64,000 nucleotides of DNA, taken from positions 8,625,501-8,689,500 of the forward strand of contig NC_088310.1 of assembly GCF_910592395.1 (NCBI RefSeq). The letters are read 5' to 3'. This document shows positions 1 through 13,500 of the stretch, in pieces. The notes below the pieces were generated by a model. That model had not been told where the DNA came from, did no database searches, and saw only the letters and a program-made list of their open reading frames with translations. The position numbers and the translations under genes were made by a program. The stretch's first letter is position 1. Each line of letters starts with the position of its first letter. Source of the DNA: Lineus longissimus (Eukaryota > Nemertea > Pilidiophora > Heteronemertea > Lineidae).

Positions 1-2215
1 TGATTGTGCAGGAAAATTTTTTTTTAAGTGTTGAGTTAAATTCTAAAATATGTGGGATACACCAAAACACCGGCACTGAAGTTGAAGCCATACTCAAGCA
101 ATTTCACCCTTTCTGCAATACTCTTCAAATCATTTGTTATAACACTAACAGAACCATTACAAGATTATTTCACAAAGGTATTTTGAACACTTTGGTAAAA
201 AAGCTGCGCTTTGATCTACTTATTGCTAACCAAGGTAACTGGCATGATATCCCGATGAAGAATAACGTAGTTTGGCGAGAGTGTCCAAGGCGAGAGTGGA
301 AATCCTTTGGGACCACTACATATTAGTGTTGATAGCTTGAAAGGAATATGATTCATTACAAGTAAAGTTGTGAGATAACTTGGGTCATTTCCATGTTCCT
401 GTGATCTTGTCTTATTCATAAGTGGGCAGATTGAGTTGGATACTTGGCTAATAGCCTAAGGGTGTGTGGTAAGATTGGCCGAGATCTCTGTATAATTGGG
501 TCCTGGTTTAATTTGGGGGAGTGGGCCTTAGGGTCCAAGAATATGCACTGATAGCATGGCACTTTCGGATTTTTTTCTTGACAGTGTGGCTTCGCAGTTG
601 ACCCTTGCACGAGAGCGGCAAGTTTCATATTGTCAAAACGTATTCTGAAGCCTTAAATGGGAACTTCTGCAGAGCTCATCTCAAGAAAAAAACACTTCTA
701 TAAATCTGCCTTTTTCTGCTAGATATCTTGATCTGCCTGAATCTTTGTCGGTCCTCCGAAGCCCACTTCTCATGTGAAACATACTTCATCCACTTTATGT
801 GTCAAGAAGTTCTTATTAGCATGCAGAACCAGGCATGTCTTGTCACAATCGGCAAGAAATGTTCACCCATTTAGAGATATGGACGTGGACAGGAATACAT
901 GGTCTTTTTACTGCAGTATGAGAAGTGTCATCACTTCTCTGAGGGCATATTATATTGATCAGGGAAGCTTCATGACCAATATGGGACCATATGTAGTGTC
1001 CTTAATAGAGAGTTGTCCGCTATGGGAGATTTTACTGTAAGTTCAGGGAAGTTTTTGTCCCATTGCACTAGCAAGTGTATGCCTGGTTTCATTTGTGTCT
1101 TTGTAGTAATCATGACATAGAACCTGGTTAACTTCTGAGAAGATGGATTGCTTAGTGTTTCAGTGTTGGTCAGTGACTAGTGGTGTATCTTCAAAGCAAG
1201 TTACCAAGTGCCCTATATTTGATCGATATTTTTTCAATCTTTGCACCCAAAGGTGGGAATGCGCCCTTCTACCTTATCGCATCATGTTACCACACTGGGG
1301 TGAATCGTGGACCCAAATTTTACCCTTAACAATCGTCTTCATACAACAACCATGGAAGGCTTTGTCCCTTCCACAAAGTTCCTGCACTGCCCTATACTTG
1401 ATCAATTTTGCATATACTCTGCCTTACGACTGTTTCAGTCTTTTCGTAAATGCTTAGAAATTTCCACAGAGGATGGAAAATGATGCCAATCTATTTGGGG
1501 TCAAACACAGCGCATGGACCATGTGAAGCAAATAGTCCATTTAATGGTTGCGAGAGGATTTTTCGCAAAGCTTATGGCAAAAAAAACAGGCCCACTGTTT
1601 ACACTGTTTTTTTTGTAAGATGAGGGTGTATTTCATTGAATTTGGTCGCTGACATTACAAATTCTTGGTCAGGAAATCCGACTGGTTGCTACTATCTGAC
1701 ATTACATACTCTTGGTCAAAGAATCTGACTGCCCCAGTCTTGCAGATTTCTTCGCAGGTTAATGCCAATATTGGCTTCTAATTCACTCCCGTTTTAGACT
1801 GACTCAAGAGACCAGCCTACCAACTAATCATTCACATCAAACAATTCTCACCCTTCCAGCAGCAAAAATCAAGCAGATTTCAAGCAATTATTGCTTATCC
1901 GCAAGATATGTTTTTGATTGGCAAGCTAAAAACTCGGGATATAAAAATTGACGGAATCATTGGAAAAAGCTGATTCCATTTGCATCTGTCACGTCATTTG
2001 TGACTTTTTGTTTCGTTTTGGTGGCATTCCGATGGCATCTGCTGTTGAAGGCGTTGGTTGCCACATCAAACCTAATTTCCTGAATTGTCAGGATTCTGAA
2101 AAGAAGCCTTATCATACGAAGATGGAACAGGTTTTCTTCATTTTGTGTTTGTAACTAGATGATTTTTAAATTTTTAGCCCTGATCAGCCATCACCATCAT
2201 ATTAAAGGGTAATGT

Positions 2216-2430
2216 CGTTCATGGTCATTTTATTTACTGGTGGGACAGTAAGGAAAATAGAAATACACAATGCTGTAGTACAGTTATTTTATATGAAAAT
2301 TTGCTGAAATTTGGTATTAAGTATATATCTAGAAAATGGCACTGTTGAACATGTTCAAAGTTATATTCACGGCATATTTATACAAATAGACCTTTTTTTA
2401 TTCGAGGTCTGGTTTCCAATTTTCAAGTTC
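2216..2430. repeat. Dispersed repeat, also near 35640-35860 and 48955-49035
   Basis: This stretch and 35640-35860 share a diverged run of matching blocks: an actggtgg start, ggaaaatagaaat, acacaatgc, gtag-acagttatt and atttgctgaaa, then ttatattc and a CAAATTTT-rich tail. The tail recurs near 48955-49035 in the golgin-84 3' region. Three diverged copies in 64 kb indicate a family of interspersed repeats. No reading frame or terminal repeat was found. Confidence 0.5.
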
Positions 2431-3034
2431 ACGAACAGGGTCTGCCTTTGACCCTTCAAATGTCCAACTCCTTTTATGATTATGAAATATTTCTAGAAGT
2501 GTATATTTTCTCCCCAGATTGCCCAACGCCACAAATGTTGGAAGAATTAGAAACCTTGGAAAGAGGTATTCCTAAAATTGCACTTTGCTGTTAAAAAACG
2601 TCTTAGGTGGCTCTGAAATTTATTCTGCTGTCTTGAACTACAATCTCTACTGTATAACAGAATTTCATTCTTCTGTCCTAAAATTTACCTCTGCTTGTGT
2701 TATTTGTCTTAAAATACTCAATTGTTCAGTTCATTACATTTACCATTCCTGATTTAACTCTACTCCTCCGAGGTTTTGGTAGATTTCAACATTTCTTTTT
2801 ATCATTACTTGCTTCACTTTACATTTCATTTAGTCTGAATCTATTTTTGGTTTACCCCCTATTCCCGTGTGCGTCTGGTCTGGTGTTCATCCGCTAAATT
2901 TCAGATGGAGATGAGACCCAACAGAGATTGCACACCCATTAGCTGATTTTGTTGATCCATTCATAATCAAATTCTTATCCGAGTGCCGCACCAGCTCTAT
3001 AATCAGGACAACTTTTAATCAAGAACAGCATTTG

Positions 3035-3130
3035 TCAGTTCCAAGGGTGTCCTTAATGGAGAGAGGTTCTACTGTTCACGCTAGGGACTGACACTGTCCT
3101 CAATACAATAGAGAGGTGTCCTGAGTACGG
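3035..3130. repeat. Dispersed GAGAGGTTCTACT-family repeat, fragment
   Basis: It contains GTCCTTAATGGAGAGAGG, TTCTACTG, GGGACTGACA and ATAGAGAGGTGTCC. The same blocks occur at 8186-8325, 45916-46085 and 63651-63835. The element is partly self-complementary, with CTCTCTATTAAGGACA near one end and TGTCCTTAATAGAGAG near the other, as in short non-autonomous DNA elements. Confidence 0.6.
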
Positions 3131-3803
3131 AGGGATGGAAATGGAATGAAACTTATCAATTTTAGACCAAAGTCGCCGTTCCAATGAATTGAACCGACAG
3201 CACTCCTGATTCATCTGTAAACTAACCCAATTACACCAATATTAGTCTGGTTTGAGCTCATTTCCTGTAATTTGATGTCTCAATTGGATTGAGTACAACT
3301 AAGGAGAGAGGCAATTTCAATTTCATTTTGACGCACACAGAGTTTAAGGGCCAAAGTACCCAATCAGTCCATGCATCACCAGAAACAAATAGTACATTCA
3401 TAAAAGTAGGGGGGTTTGAGCCAGCACAACAATGGACCGCCTAGATTACCCCTAAAAGGTTTAGAGCTTCTGAAAAACCTCAAATGGTTTTTCGTTTCCC
3501 TGAAGAAAACTTGCGGTGCATATTTGTGTTGGCTTTATGTGATTTGATCACCTAATTCATCATGATAAAAGCATTTTCACTCTTCCCTAAGATATTGTCA
3601 CGAAAGACAATGCGCAATGACAATGGTTATTGCCCATCTCCAAAAATGGCTGCTGATAAAAGATGTTGAAATTATTTGAAGAGGTCCCTAGTATGACAAG
3701 TTAGCCAAAGAAAGTCGAGTTCTGCTATGCTGAAGATGTATTACCGTCCAACTTGAATCACATCTACATGTAGCACCAAGTCTAGTAAATCTTATTGAAA
3801 ACT

Positions 3804-3984
3804 CAGATCTGATGTCGTCCTGAAGATTTGTCATAGTCCCAGTCTTTCCCTTGGTCTGTGCTGATCTTGTTATCTACAAACGAAGGCTTATTGACTTAGA
3901 TCTGACGTCATCCTATAGAGTCGTAGTCCCAGTCTTTCCCTCGGTGTATGCTAATCTCATTATCTACAAATCTTTTTATATAAG
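3804..3984. repeat. Two-copy tandem duplication, ~90 bp
   Basis: Two adjacent units each carry AGATCTGA-GTC-TCCT, AGTCCCAGTCTTTCCC and TATCTACAAA in the same order. The AGTCCCAG block is at 3835 and again at 3925, a 90-bp period. No function is apparent. Confidence 0.65.
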
Positions 3985-6900
3985 TTTAGGACAAAAATAC
4001 AGAGTCGCTGTTGATAATCATATTTCCTTTAATCAACTTTGCAACTGAATGTGAATGTTATTTTTTTTCAACTCGGGTGGTTTTTCATACGGTCCAAATC
4101 ACAATTGTCATCCCGTAAATCGCATCATTGGCACGAGAGTGGCGCGTAGGTTGTGCGCCAGTCGAGCGTAGGTTGTGCATAATTTACACAAAACGTAGTG
4201 AGATAAGCGCTTCACTGGTGCAACATTGGCGTACAACTCACTGACGCAAAGTAGGACGGATGTCAATGAAGAATTCCTACTGAAAACCAAAAGCATTATA
4301 CCAAGGAGTTTCCTTTCTGCGTGATACTCATGCAGGCAAAGTTTATACGGGTGCAAATCATAGCAGAATGACTTTTCGCATTCTCTCATTCAAAGCACCA
4401 TCAAATAGAAAAAACCAATAACAGTTACTGTAAACTTTATTTGCCCGGCCCTTTTGTTCACAAAAGCGCCCTTTTCAGATTTTGCTTTTATCTATTTCCA
4501 CGAATGGATGTGTTTTCGAGTGATAAAACAGCATCCGTGAAGATTGCAGTTGTACCACCTCTCGCAAAATCATCGGGGGTTACAGTAATAGAATGAATAA
4601 TTTCCAACATCCCATCTTGCATCAGGGGAACATTAATTAAATAATTCCAATTCCAGCATGCATACTTCTTTCTAATACAGTATTATGATATGTTTTAGTC
4701 CTGTACGAGCCACGTAGACCTAGTTTTGGCGAGGGTCCACGGAGAATCAGTTTCAGTACTCCCCGCACGCCCATTAACGTATTTGAGCATGGCCCGCATA
4801 GACCTAGTTTTGGTATGTAGATTAGTCAATGGCTTTAAGTTTCCTAAATTTTATAGATTACTCTTCAAATGTCAACAATTCTTTCTCTTCATATTTTCTC
4901 CTTTTAAGATTAATATACATTTTCTATTTCACTTGAGAAATCATTTGTAGTTTTCAGATTTCTTCTCAATTATATAGTCGATTCATTTTCAATATTGATG
5001 TTGTATTTGACTAAATTTTTCCATTTTGTCTTCAAAAGCACATTCCTCAACACATGTAGGAGTTTTTGAACACCTAAAAGTATGTCTAACTGATAATAGG
5101 TATCGGAGTCTTGTCTGTCAGCCCGATATTTTGAACACACCTTCTGAAACTGGGGTCTTGTACATTGGAGTTTCTTGTTTAACTTTGATACCGTCAATTA
5201 CCAATTTCTGCTAGTGTGACTGCATTAGCTCACTTGATTGAAAGATCCATATCCCTTAAATATAAACTTTCATCAAAGCTGTAGACCCAGAACATTTTGA
5301 AACTCAGTTGATTCAACTCCTCGTCATTCATTGTCATTCAATTGCAAAAACCTTCCCTATTTAGTGATGACCTTAGGCTCGATCAATTTGTATTGTAATT
5401 GATGGTGTGGCTAAACGGCTTTGTCGGTTAGTGACCATGCCATTGCAATATCTCTCGTTGTACATAAAGGTCACCTCGAAAATATTTTTCCGTCATCAAC
5501 ATAGGTTTGCCTGTAACGTGTGTAAAGAATGACACCGACCATGCACACTGGGTACGACCAAACGTGGTCTGCTGGGATTTCCGTTAATGGACTTCTGCCG
5601 TGTGGAGTTACACGAGAGTCATTAAAACATCATACACCCAGCCTGATCTAGTCCTCAGCTCTGTTCTGAAAATATTGTCAGTCATGATTTTGTTGTTCAT
5701 TCACAGATGTCTCTTCAATATCAAACATATTGGTTGCCTGTCTATAGCTGTGTCGGTTCAGAGGGGGAGGATGGAGAGGCCAGCAGTAGGGCCCTTGTGG
5801 CTCTTAGAAAAAAAGTCCCTCAGTGAGGTCGCAAGCAAAAGTTTATTACGAAAGAGTGCTAGTGCTTCTTTCAAGATATTTGTTTTTGAACAGCTAATAG
5901 ACAACATCAGGATGCAGATTTGATGTTCATTCGTAATGCTATCCCAGTTCACATCAAAGAACTAATCAAGGGGGAAAGACCTTGTATTGTGGAGTCACTT
6001 CTCTTTGCCGTAATTTGCACCTAATAGGTGTAACCTCATTTACTGATGTGCTCATCAATATTTGAGGTGATTGCAGCATTACTACGGAATGGGTTTATAC
6101 GTTGCACCGAGCCAGGATGGGATAGGCAGTAAATGCATTAATCGCAAGGAGACTCTTGTGTGTGGCATATGCAAACCCTGGTCAAACTAGTTCATTGACG
6201 TTTTTGACCAAGTGACAGAGTGGAAACAGTTTAAACTTTCCATCAGAAAACCATTGGTCAAAAAGTTAAATTTTGACGAGCCATTTCGACAAAACATCAG
6301 CAAATTAACATAGTTCAAACGTCAATGCAAATGGCAAGATTACAAAGTCTCCAAATCCATATTGATATCAGGCTTATATTTTTTTGGTATCAGTCGTTTC
6401 TACTAAAAACTGCAGCGGTACACGTTTTTCTACTGCCACAACATCATGACCAGCTTTACACACAAGGCTCTGGATCACAAAGTCGCGTTAACAAAGTAAC
6501 TGCCTGTTATTAAGGTGGGGATTGGACTTCACAATGCAATCTGAAGACTTGAAACCAGATCCTAGTGAAGGGTATTGATTAGAAAAAGAAGGGAACATGC
6601 ATCTCCATCTGTTGGAGGTTGTACAAACTCTTATTGCTCTGTTCCAACAGATCCAATACTTTCACCTTCCAACACGTCCAAGCAAAACAAATGAATAGTA
6701 CTTTTTGCTCTGGTCAAAAAATATTTGGTGCGAGTAGAGTCATCCTGGTGAAATGTATTTTACAGTGTTATAGTGTGCGGCTTTCCCTGAACAATCAAAT
6801 GTTGTCGACATATGTTCGAAGTTGGGTAGGATAAGAGAATTTGCATGGCTGCAAATTTAATTGGCAAGGTATTGTGTAGGAGTTTCTAGCTGTTTGTACC

Positions 6901-7275
6901 GGCCATTTCATGTCAGTGTGTTGGTTTTAAATGCTATTGATAATGTGCGTTTGAAAATTGATCGTGATCTGACAGGTGGCCAATATGTCTTTGAGTGGCT
7001 TTCAAGTTGGGCGTCACTAATGATATCTAATTTGCACATTCTGTCACAACTGTGTCTTGGGGAGAGGATTGGAATAAACTATCGTCCTTTTCCCCCAATT
7101 TTGTTAAAACTTCGAAAAATGTGTCACTTTCTGATTTGTTAGAAATTGACCTGAAAGTGTTTTGGGATAATTATTAAAGATTGTAATGGATTGATAACTG
7201 GTAACTTATCTCAAACTATGGATTTCTAGACTGGATACCTGAATTGTGAGTGGCACTTTTGCCCCGTGATACGAA

Positions 7276-7561
7276 ATGGGGAATTTAGAGGGAAAGTTTT
7301 TTGAGGATAATCCAGAGAATAATCCCGATGGAACTGAAAAACGGAGATCCTCGGTGCGGAAAGGGAGCTTCAGCCTCTTTAGTTTTAATAGACGCACGAG
7401 TAAGGTTAGTCTCCGAGAAACGCAGAGTGATCCCGCGTTAAATACAGGGGACAAACTTGAGGAATTACCGGAACAAAAGACCTCAGAAAGTGATCAGACA
7501 CTGATAAAAGAACCTTTATGTAACGGCGGTGCTGTTACGCCAGCACCTGGGCAGGAGGATG
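7276..7561 (+). CDS. Synaptotagmin exon 1, N-terminus beginning MGNLEGKFF
   Basis: It codes for 95 residues plus one base (phase 1), with donor G|GTAGGT. Glycine 2 with N3 and G6 fits the PROSITE N-myristoylation pattern. A basic, serine-rich patch follows ([17 protein letters not shown]). This could anchor a protein that has no membrane segment. The lipid modification is inferred from the motif only. Confidence 0.75.
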
Positions 7562-10500
7562 GTAGGTCTGATTTTCGATTCTAAAACACATTGTCGGCAA
7601 GCAGCATCATTTTGCAGTGTAAATCCCTTGCTACGACTGCAGTAGTTGAGGTGTTGCAAGCCCAGGATGGCACAAAATTAGGAGGCATTTCAAAGTTTAG
7701 TTCCCGAGGGAGCTCAGCTGTCATCTGTCGAAAACTTGGAAAAGTGTCTCAGTTTCAACCAATCATTTGACTTGACCTTTGTGGTGTTGAGTGAGGCAAT
7801 TAGTACCTCCAGTGATGTATCAATTCCTTAAATCTGACCTTCAGCATTTCCTCTATTAGATGTGGTTATTACAGTTATCAAACATTTCTTCTTATCCGAT
7901 TTGTGTATCTTTTGGTTTAATCTTTTTTGATAGGCAGATCGGATAAATGGTTTTAAAGATTTTCTTTTAAGCGAAAAACTGGTTTAAGAATTTACGATAA
8001 CAGTCATCCATCTCTACAACTCCTACCGAGTTGACTTTATCGATGGCAAAATATAGAACTTCGTAGTTTGTCAAATTGTGATAAGTTGAGCGAAGATCCC
8101 AGCTTCTTAGTTTTCATGAGTGATTTCTTTTTGTCTTTCTTTGACAAGTTTACCCCTTCCAGGAAATCTATCTGTGAAATGGATCCTCACTTAGCGGACA
8201 CCTCCGTCATAGTAGGACACCCTCTGAATTAGGGAAACTGCTTTTCGTTCCAAGTGGGTCGTATCCTTTCAATTTGACCTCTTTTATCAGGGGGCCTCTC
8301 TATTTGTCAGTCCCGAGGTCGTCCTTATTAGATGGGTTGTTCTGTATTTTGATTACAAACTCGGTCAGTATAACATTTATAAACAGGAGGGTAAAGGTGG
8401 GTACTCTACAGTACTCAAGCCAGCCCCCACAAGGTTCCAGAAAATTTGTTTGAAAGAACGATTGAGTTTGGAAGATAATGCACTGGAAACCACATCTCAA
8501 TGTTCAACATCTACTACATTGAAGTTATGGAGGAATTGGCCATAGACATTCTTCTATCCAAGAGTATCCTCAACAGCACCTGCTGTCTCCTCATCAGAGC
8601 ATAGCTTCCATTTAATGACATTGTTTCATATCTAACATGCCGAATAGTTTGGTGGAGGAGCTTAATTGGTACTCAAAGAGTGGGGACTTCAAGTTTCGAT
8701 TGTACAAATTTATGTAGATATACATTCGTATATGACTGTCAATGCAGCAAAATGTGGGTGTAAAATAAACAGAATTATACCAGGTATGTGGAGCTACTCA
8801 TCTCTTCTCCCTCCCAGTCTTAGACACGTTTGCATTCCATTCAGAATTAAAACCTGAACTTTCTTAGGAGGAAGATACCTGTCCTCCTGTCGTGCTACAT
8901 GTATATAAATGCCCTGTCCCTAGTCCTCATAGTGATCCAGACGCAGTCCACAGGAATGAGTGGCTATCCAAAATGCTGACAGCATTTTACGGCCTATCCT
9001 GATATCCTGAGAAAGTGCAATCCTCAATCCTTGTCAGTGCAGTCAAATAAAACGATCATGATGCGTACCAGTTACATTGTCCAGTTTACACTTCAAGGGT
9101 CTGGGTCCAGACCTCTGCTTTGTCACCACCATGTCTATCTGGGTAACATCCGTTCCCAGGGAACAGGTGAATGGATACTGCCCAATAGGGTGTCACCTGT
9201 ACATGTAGTGCTAATGCAATGCACTGCATGCACTACTAGGACTCCCCCATCTGGCCAGTGGTTTTGCCCATCTGGTGTTACGCCCTCCTCTGTACATCAA
9301 CTTAACAACTTTTCTTTCACTAAATTTTCATTTCTTTCTCTCTTTCAGTGTCTTTGCTTCTTCCTCATCCAGCTTTGAACCATTTCTTCAAACTTAATCT
9401 TTTCAGCGGGATCATACAAAAAACTGCCAAACGGCCAAATTCCATTGAGGCAGATTCCACCCGGCGGGGAGGTGTCTGTTAACATTCCCACAATAGAGGT
9501 CACTGCTGAAGAAGAATTGCCTAAGCCTCGGCGGAGCAGTTCTCGATCTTGTAAATTGTGGTTTAAAGTCTTCTAGCATATGCATCGTGAATTCAGCGGA
9601 ATTGAGTGCCACTGTTGGCAGACTCAGAAACTAACCCAATTTTATACTGGTCTTTTGGTCATCAGAAGAATCAGGAGGCAATGCGTAATGATACCAGCTG
9701 CCTATGAGGTCTGAGTTTGATACAAAGACCTTGCACCCAATCCAGATTAGAGCTCTCTTTAAAAATCATTTTCATCCTACATGAACCCTTTCCCTACCCC
9801 TGACCCCCAGAGCAGAATATAAAATGACATCCCTGCAGCACCGGTGACCCAACTTGCAGTACATGCATTTTGATGCTTTTGACGTGACATACACTGAGTC
9901 ACAGTTATTGTAGTGCCATCTTCAAATTTTGTTTGTAACAAATGGTAAAAGCCTTGCCTATCATTTGGTATAAGTTTTTAAGCTGTGGCTTAATTGCGTG
10001 GAGTGTGGATGAGAAGCTAAAATATGACAGTTCTGCAAGACCCTTCCCGTGTCTTTTTATACCAGTGACCTGTAATGAAAGGGTTAAGAAATGTGGTTCA
10101 GACTTCAAACGATGCTGTTATAAGTAATAATTGAATGTTGGATTAGTTTCTGATTTTACCAAAGGTGATGATGACATATCTGTAGTATTTAGAATTACTA
10201 TGTAAGAGATTGTTCAAGACTTCTCCTTTGGGGGCTTTGAGTAAAAACTATGGTTGGTAGAAGTAAAAAAAGTCCAGATTTTGCGTCTGGTCATGCATGC
10301 TCATTGATAAGTAGCCAAGCAATATCACGCATGTTGAACTGAATTCTTGGACAATCAAAAGTTGTAGCTCCCTTTGCCATTGCAAATCAGTATGTACGTG
10401 TTAAAGTTTGGCAACCATCGCTTTGGTTGCATCGAGTTAGGAAGGTGTAAGGGAGTCTGTCTATAATATGACTGCATGGAATGAAACAGACTGGAATATA

Positions 10501-13500
10501 GAAGCTGAGGCATGATACAGATAGGGTGGTTCATGGAAAATAATGCTGAGTTAGTTTTGCATTTGTAGGCAGTTTTTCTATGTTATTTGGTTGTAATTAT
10601 ACACGCTGTAGGCTCTTGCAGTGAGAGATGATGGCCTTGTTAAAAATGCTGAGAATAAAATATTGCATGATGTTTTATGGTCAATTTTCATTACGGTGAC
10701 TGCGTAGAATGGCAAAAGTGGTCCATCATCATCATGTTTGGGTTTTTGGCCCAGATTTTGACCTTTTTCAGTCTAGGTCAACCCAATTTTATATTGTTAT
10801 AGTGGGCGGTGTGCCCTATGTTGATTATGCATGAGGTTTTTAATTATTTTTTATCTGGGTGGAGATAGTTTTCATATCTTTGAAGAGGAGTGGAGGAATT
10901 TGGTCTTATGGTCTCTGGCTCTTGGAGGAGTTGGTAACCAGTGTGATTCCTTCCCAGAAAACAAACTGAAAGAATCGGGGAAGTTGAGTAAAATTATCGA
11001 TGAACTTGTATGATTAAAATTGTGTGATGTTTTATTGTTATGATTCGGGAGGCAAACTCAAACAATAAACACACTACAATTTCAACTCTATTGCATGATC
11101 ATTGAATTTCAGCAGCAAATGCGGTCTTGAGTCTATGTTAAATGAAAGCAAATAGGCAAACTTTTGGCTTGCGAACATAATCCAGTTTACTGTATTGGAC
11201 ATGATGAAGCTTTATCTGAATGGATTGTTTTCTTGTTTCAAAGTTTTGAAATCTTACTGTCATTTTTTGAATCTGATTGAGATTTTGAATGTTGTCATGC
11301 TGTAAAATGTTGTTAATGATAATATCTTTCCGAGAAATGATTTCTAAGTGCGGCAATCTAATGTTCTTGGTGAAAACAGGAATATTACTGGTAAGACCTC
11401 AGAGGCTGTGATTTCTACTTTTGCACCCTGCTGACATCTGCTCTCATTTCTACTTTCAGCCAAGAAAAAAGAAGAGGATCGAGACTTGATATCCTTAGCT
11501 GAGAAAGGCAGTCATGCGGAGGAGTCCCATCCTCAGGATGAAGGTCCCCCACCTGATGAGTATGGTCAACAACCGACTCCTGCAGACTATTCGCCACAGG
11601 AATCTCAGAATAACTTTGACAATCAAGGCTACGCGACAGAGTCCCCCGCCCACACCAGCAGTGATATACATTATGGAGGAGAGGTGAGACATTTGATATG
11701 TTAACATATCAACCTGATTTCAGTGCAGCTGCATCCACTCTGAGATCATCATCCTTGCGCAGAGCCGGAACTCGATCAATTATTGAAGTCCTCCCAACCC
11801 TGCTTGAAAATGAATTGGCGCCAGCCTCCAGATGGCATCATCTTGGATATTTCATTGCCATTAAACTTTAAGGGCATGTAGTCATGCAAAAGTTTATGAC
11901 ATGGTTGAAGTGATACATTGAGACAGTTTTATTTTAGATGACAAAAGTTTTAGTAGTTTTATCCCCAAAGTGAATACAGCACAATATTTTTTAATGACTT
12001 CTCTTTCTTGCTATTTCCTGCAAAATCAGGATCATCATGAGGATGAGGTAGGTTAATTAGATAATGACTTTATTTGTAGTTATTTGATTGATTGATTATT
12101 TGATTAAAAGTCAATATGGTGTTGTTAAACTTTATGTTGTTATAATCAGTGGGTTCATAGCGTAGTTTTGTTGTTTCGGTGTGTTTGGTTTTGTTATTGA
12201 ATTCAAAAATAGCTAATTTTGTGAATAAAGTTCGGAATATAAATTACAACAATGCGGTAGTGTGAATTACAGATACACAAATACTAGGAACACCAATTTT
12301 CAGCAAATTTGCGGGCATGATACCTGCACTATTAAAGGCATTGTAAATGACTGCATTTCTATTTTCCTGAATCACCAGTAAATATGAATGGCATACCCCT
12401 TTATTATATGCTTTACCTTATTGAAGATGACGATGATTGTTGATAGGATCAAGTAGAGATGGATGTCATATTCGAATTTAGTCAGAATTAAAACTTATTG
12501 TCACAATCTCTGACAGTGACAATTGACTGTGATGCTTTGAACCTCAAGTTCATCTCGAAAAATATTTGGTGCAAAATTTAGAATTCTTTTGCATTGCCTC
12601 TTGTGACTTGAAGTCATTCTATTTTAGTCTTTAGTTGCACCATCCTCCCCTGAACCTAGCGTAGTAGAACCGAGCATTGCGCCATCCGAATCTTTTCAAA
12701 ATAGGGAAAATATGAGCTTAGTGGACGGTATAGAACCGAAGGTAGAGTACAGGGGACTGGGGTGGTTTTGATACTGCATCCCTGGCAAGGGTTTAGATTG
12801 AATAAGATCACCAAATGGTGGTGGAACGTTTGGATTCCAGACGCCACGCGAGCGTATGTTCCTTAGGTTGGCTATGGTTGGCGGCGTAAACTGGCTTGTG
12901 CTCCAAACTGGCGAGTTCGGAGTTCATCTGCGGCATGTGGGAAAAGCTTGGTAAAGAACGGATGGGTTAGGGAGCTGCTCCACAGAAGACAGGCATGGAG
13001 TTGTTTGGGGAGCCATCTTTCAGGAAGTAGACAAGTTACAGTTGTGGTGAAAAGTTCTGGTTTGGTGACTATGAAAAAGTGCACAGTCATACTTTTGTCG
13101 AAACTGTTGCTATCATCACAATTTGTGGTGAAATATCAAGGTCTGGTGGTATTTTGTTGAGGTGGAATTTTTTTTGCCAGTTTTTTTTCATTGTGCATGA
13201 CTAGTTTTATCACAGTCGCTAGGTGAAGGATGGAAGCGGTATGTTTTTTTAGCTCATTTTGATTTGATGATTGCCTAATATAAAATGTTAAGAAGCGTAT
13301 ACACGAGATTTCAAAACCTACTTTTCCTGTCTATACCATCAGGTCACGGACTCAGAATTTGGCCAATACACCAGTGAGGTATGTAACGATTGACCCAGGA
13401 TAATTTCTTATTTCACAATGATATCACAGCAAATATTTTAAGAGTTTTCACAGGACAGCCATTTTGCACTGGATTTAGCTTTCACAATCTGTGTTTTCAT

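Larger units (their letters stand above)
1..7275. other. Upstream intergenic / 5' region of the synaptotagmin gene
   Basis: No conserved protein is recognisable. Reading frames here stay at or below 107 codons, have no family motif and look like chance. The stretch holds fragments of dispersed repeats (2216-2430, 3035-3130), a 90-bp tandem duplication (3804-3984) and a short stub of the same dispersed family near 990-1020. A non-coding first exon or promoter of the synaptotagmin gene could lie here, but none can be placed. Confidence 0.5.

Noticed and set aside
774-1040. 88-codon plus-strand frame
   Set aside because: It includes a fragment of the GAGAGGTTCTACT repeat family at its 3' end and matches no protein family.
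4108-4389. 93-codon minus-strand frame upstream of the synaptotagmin gene
   Set aside because: No family motif, and it contains a duplicated GCGTAGGTTGTGC block. There is no promoter or splice support.
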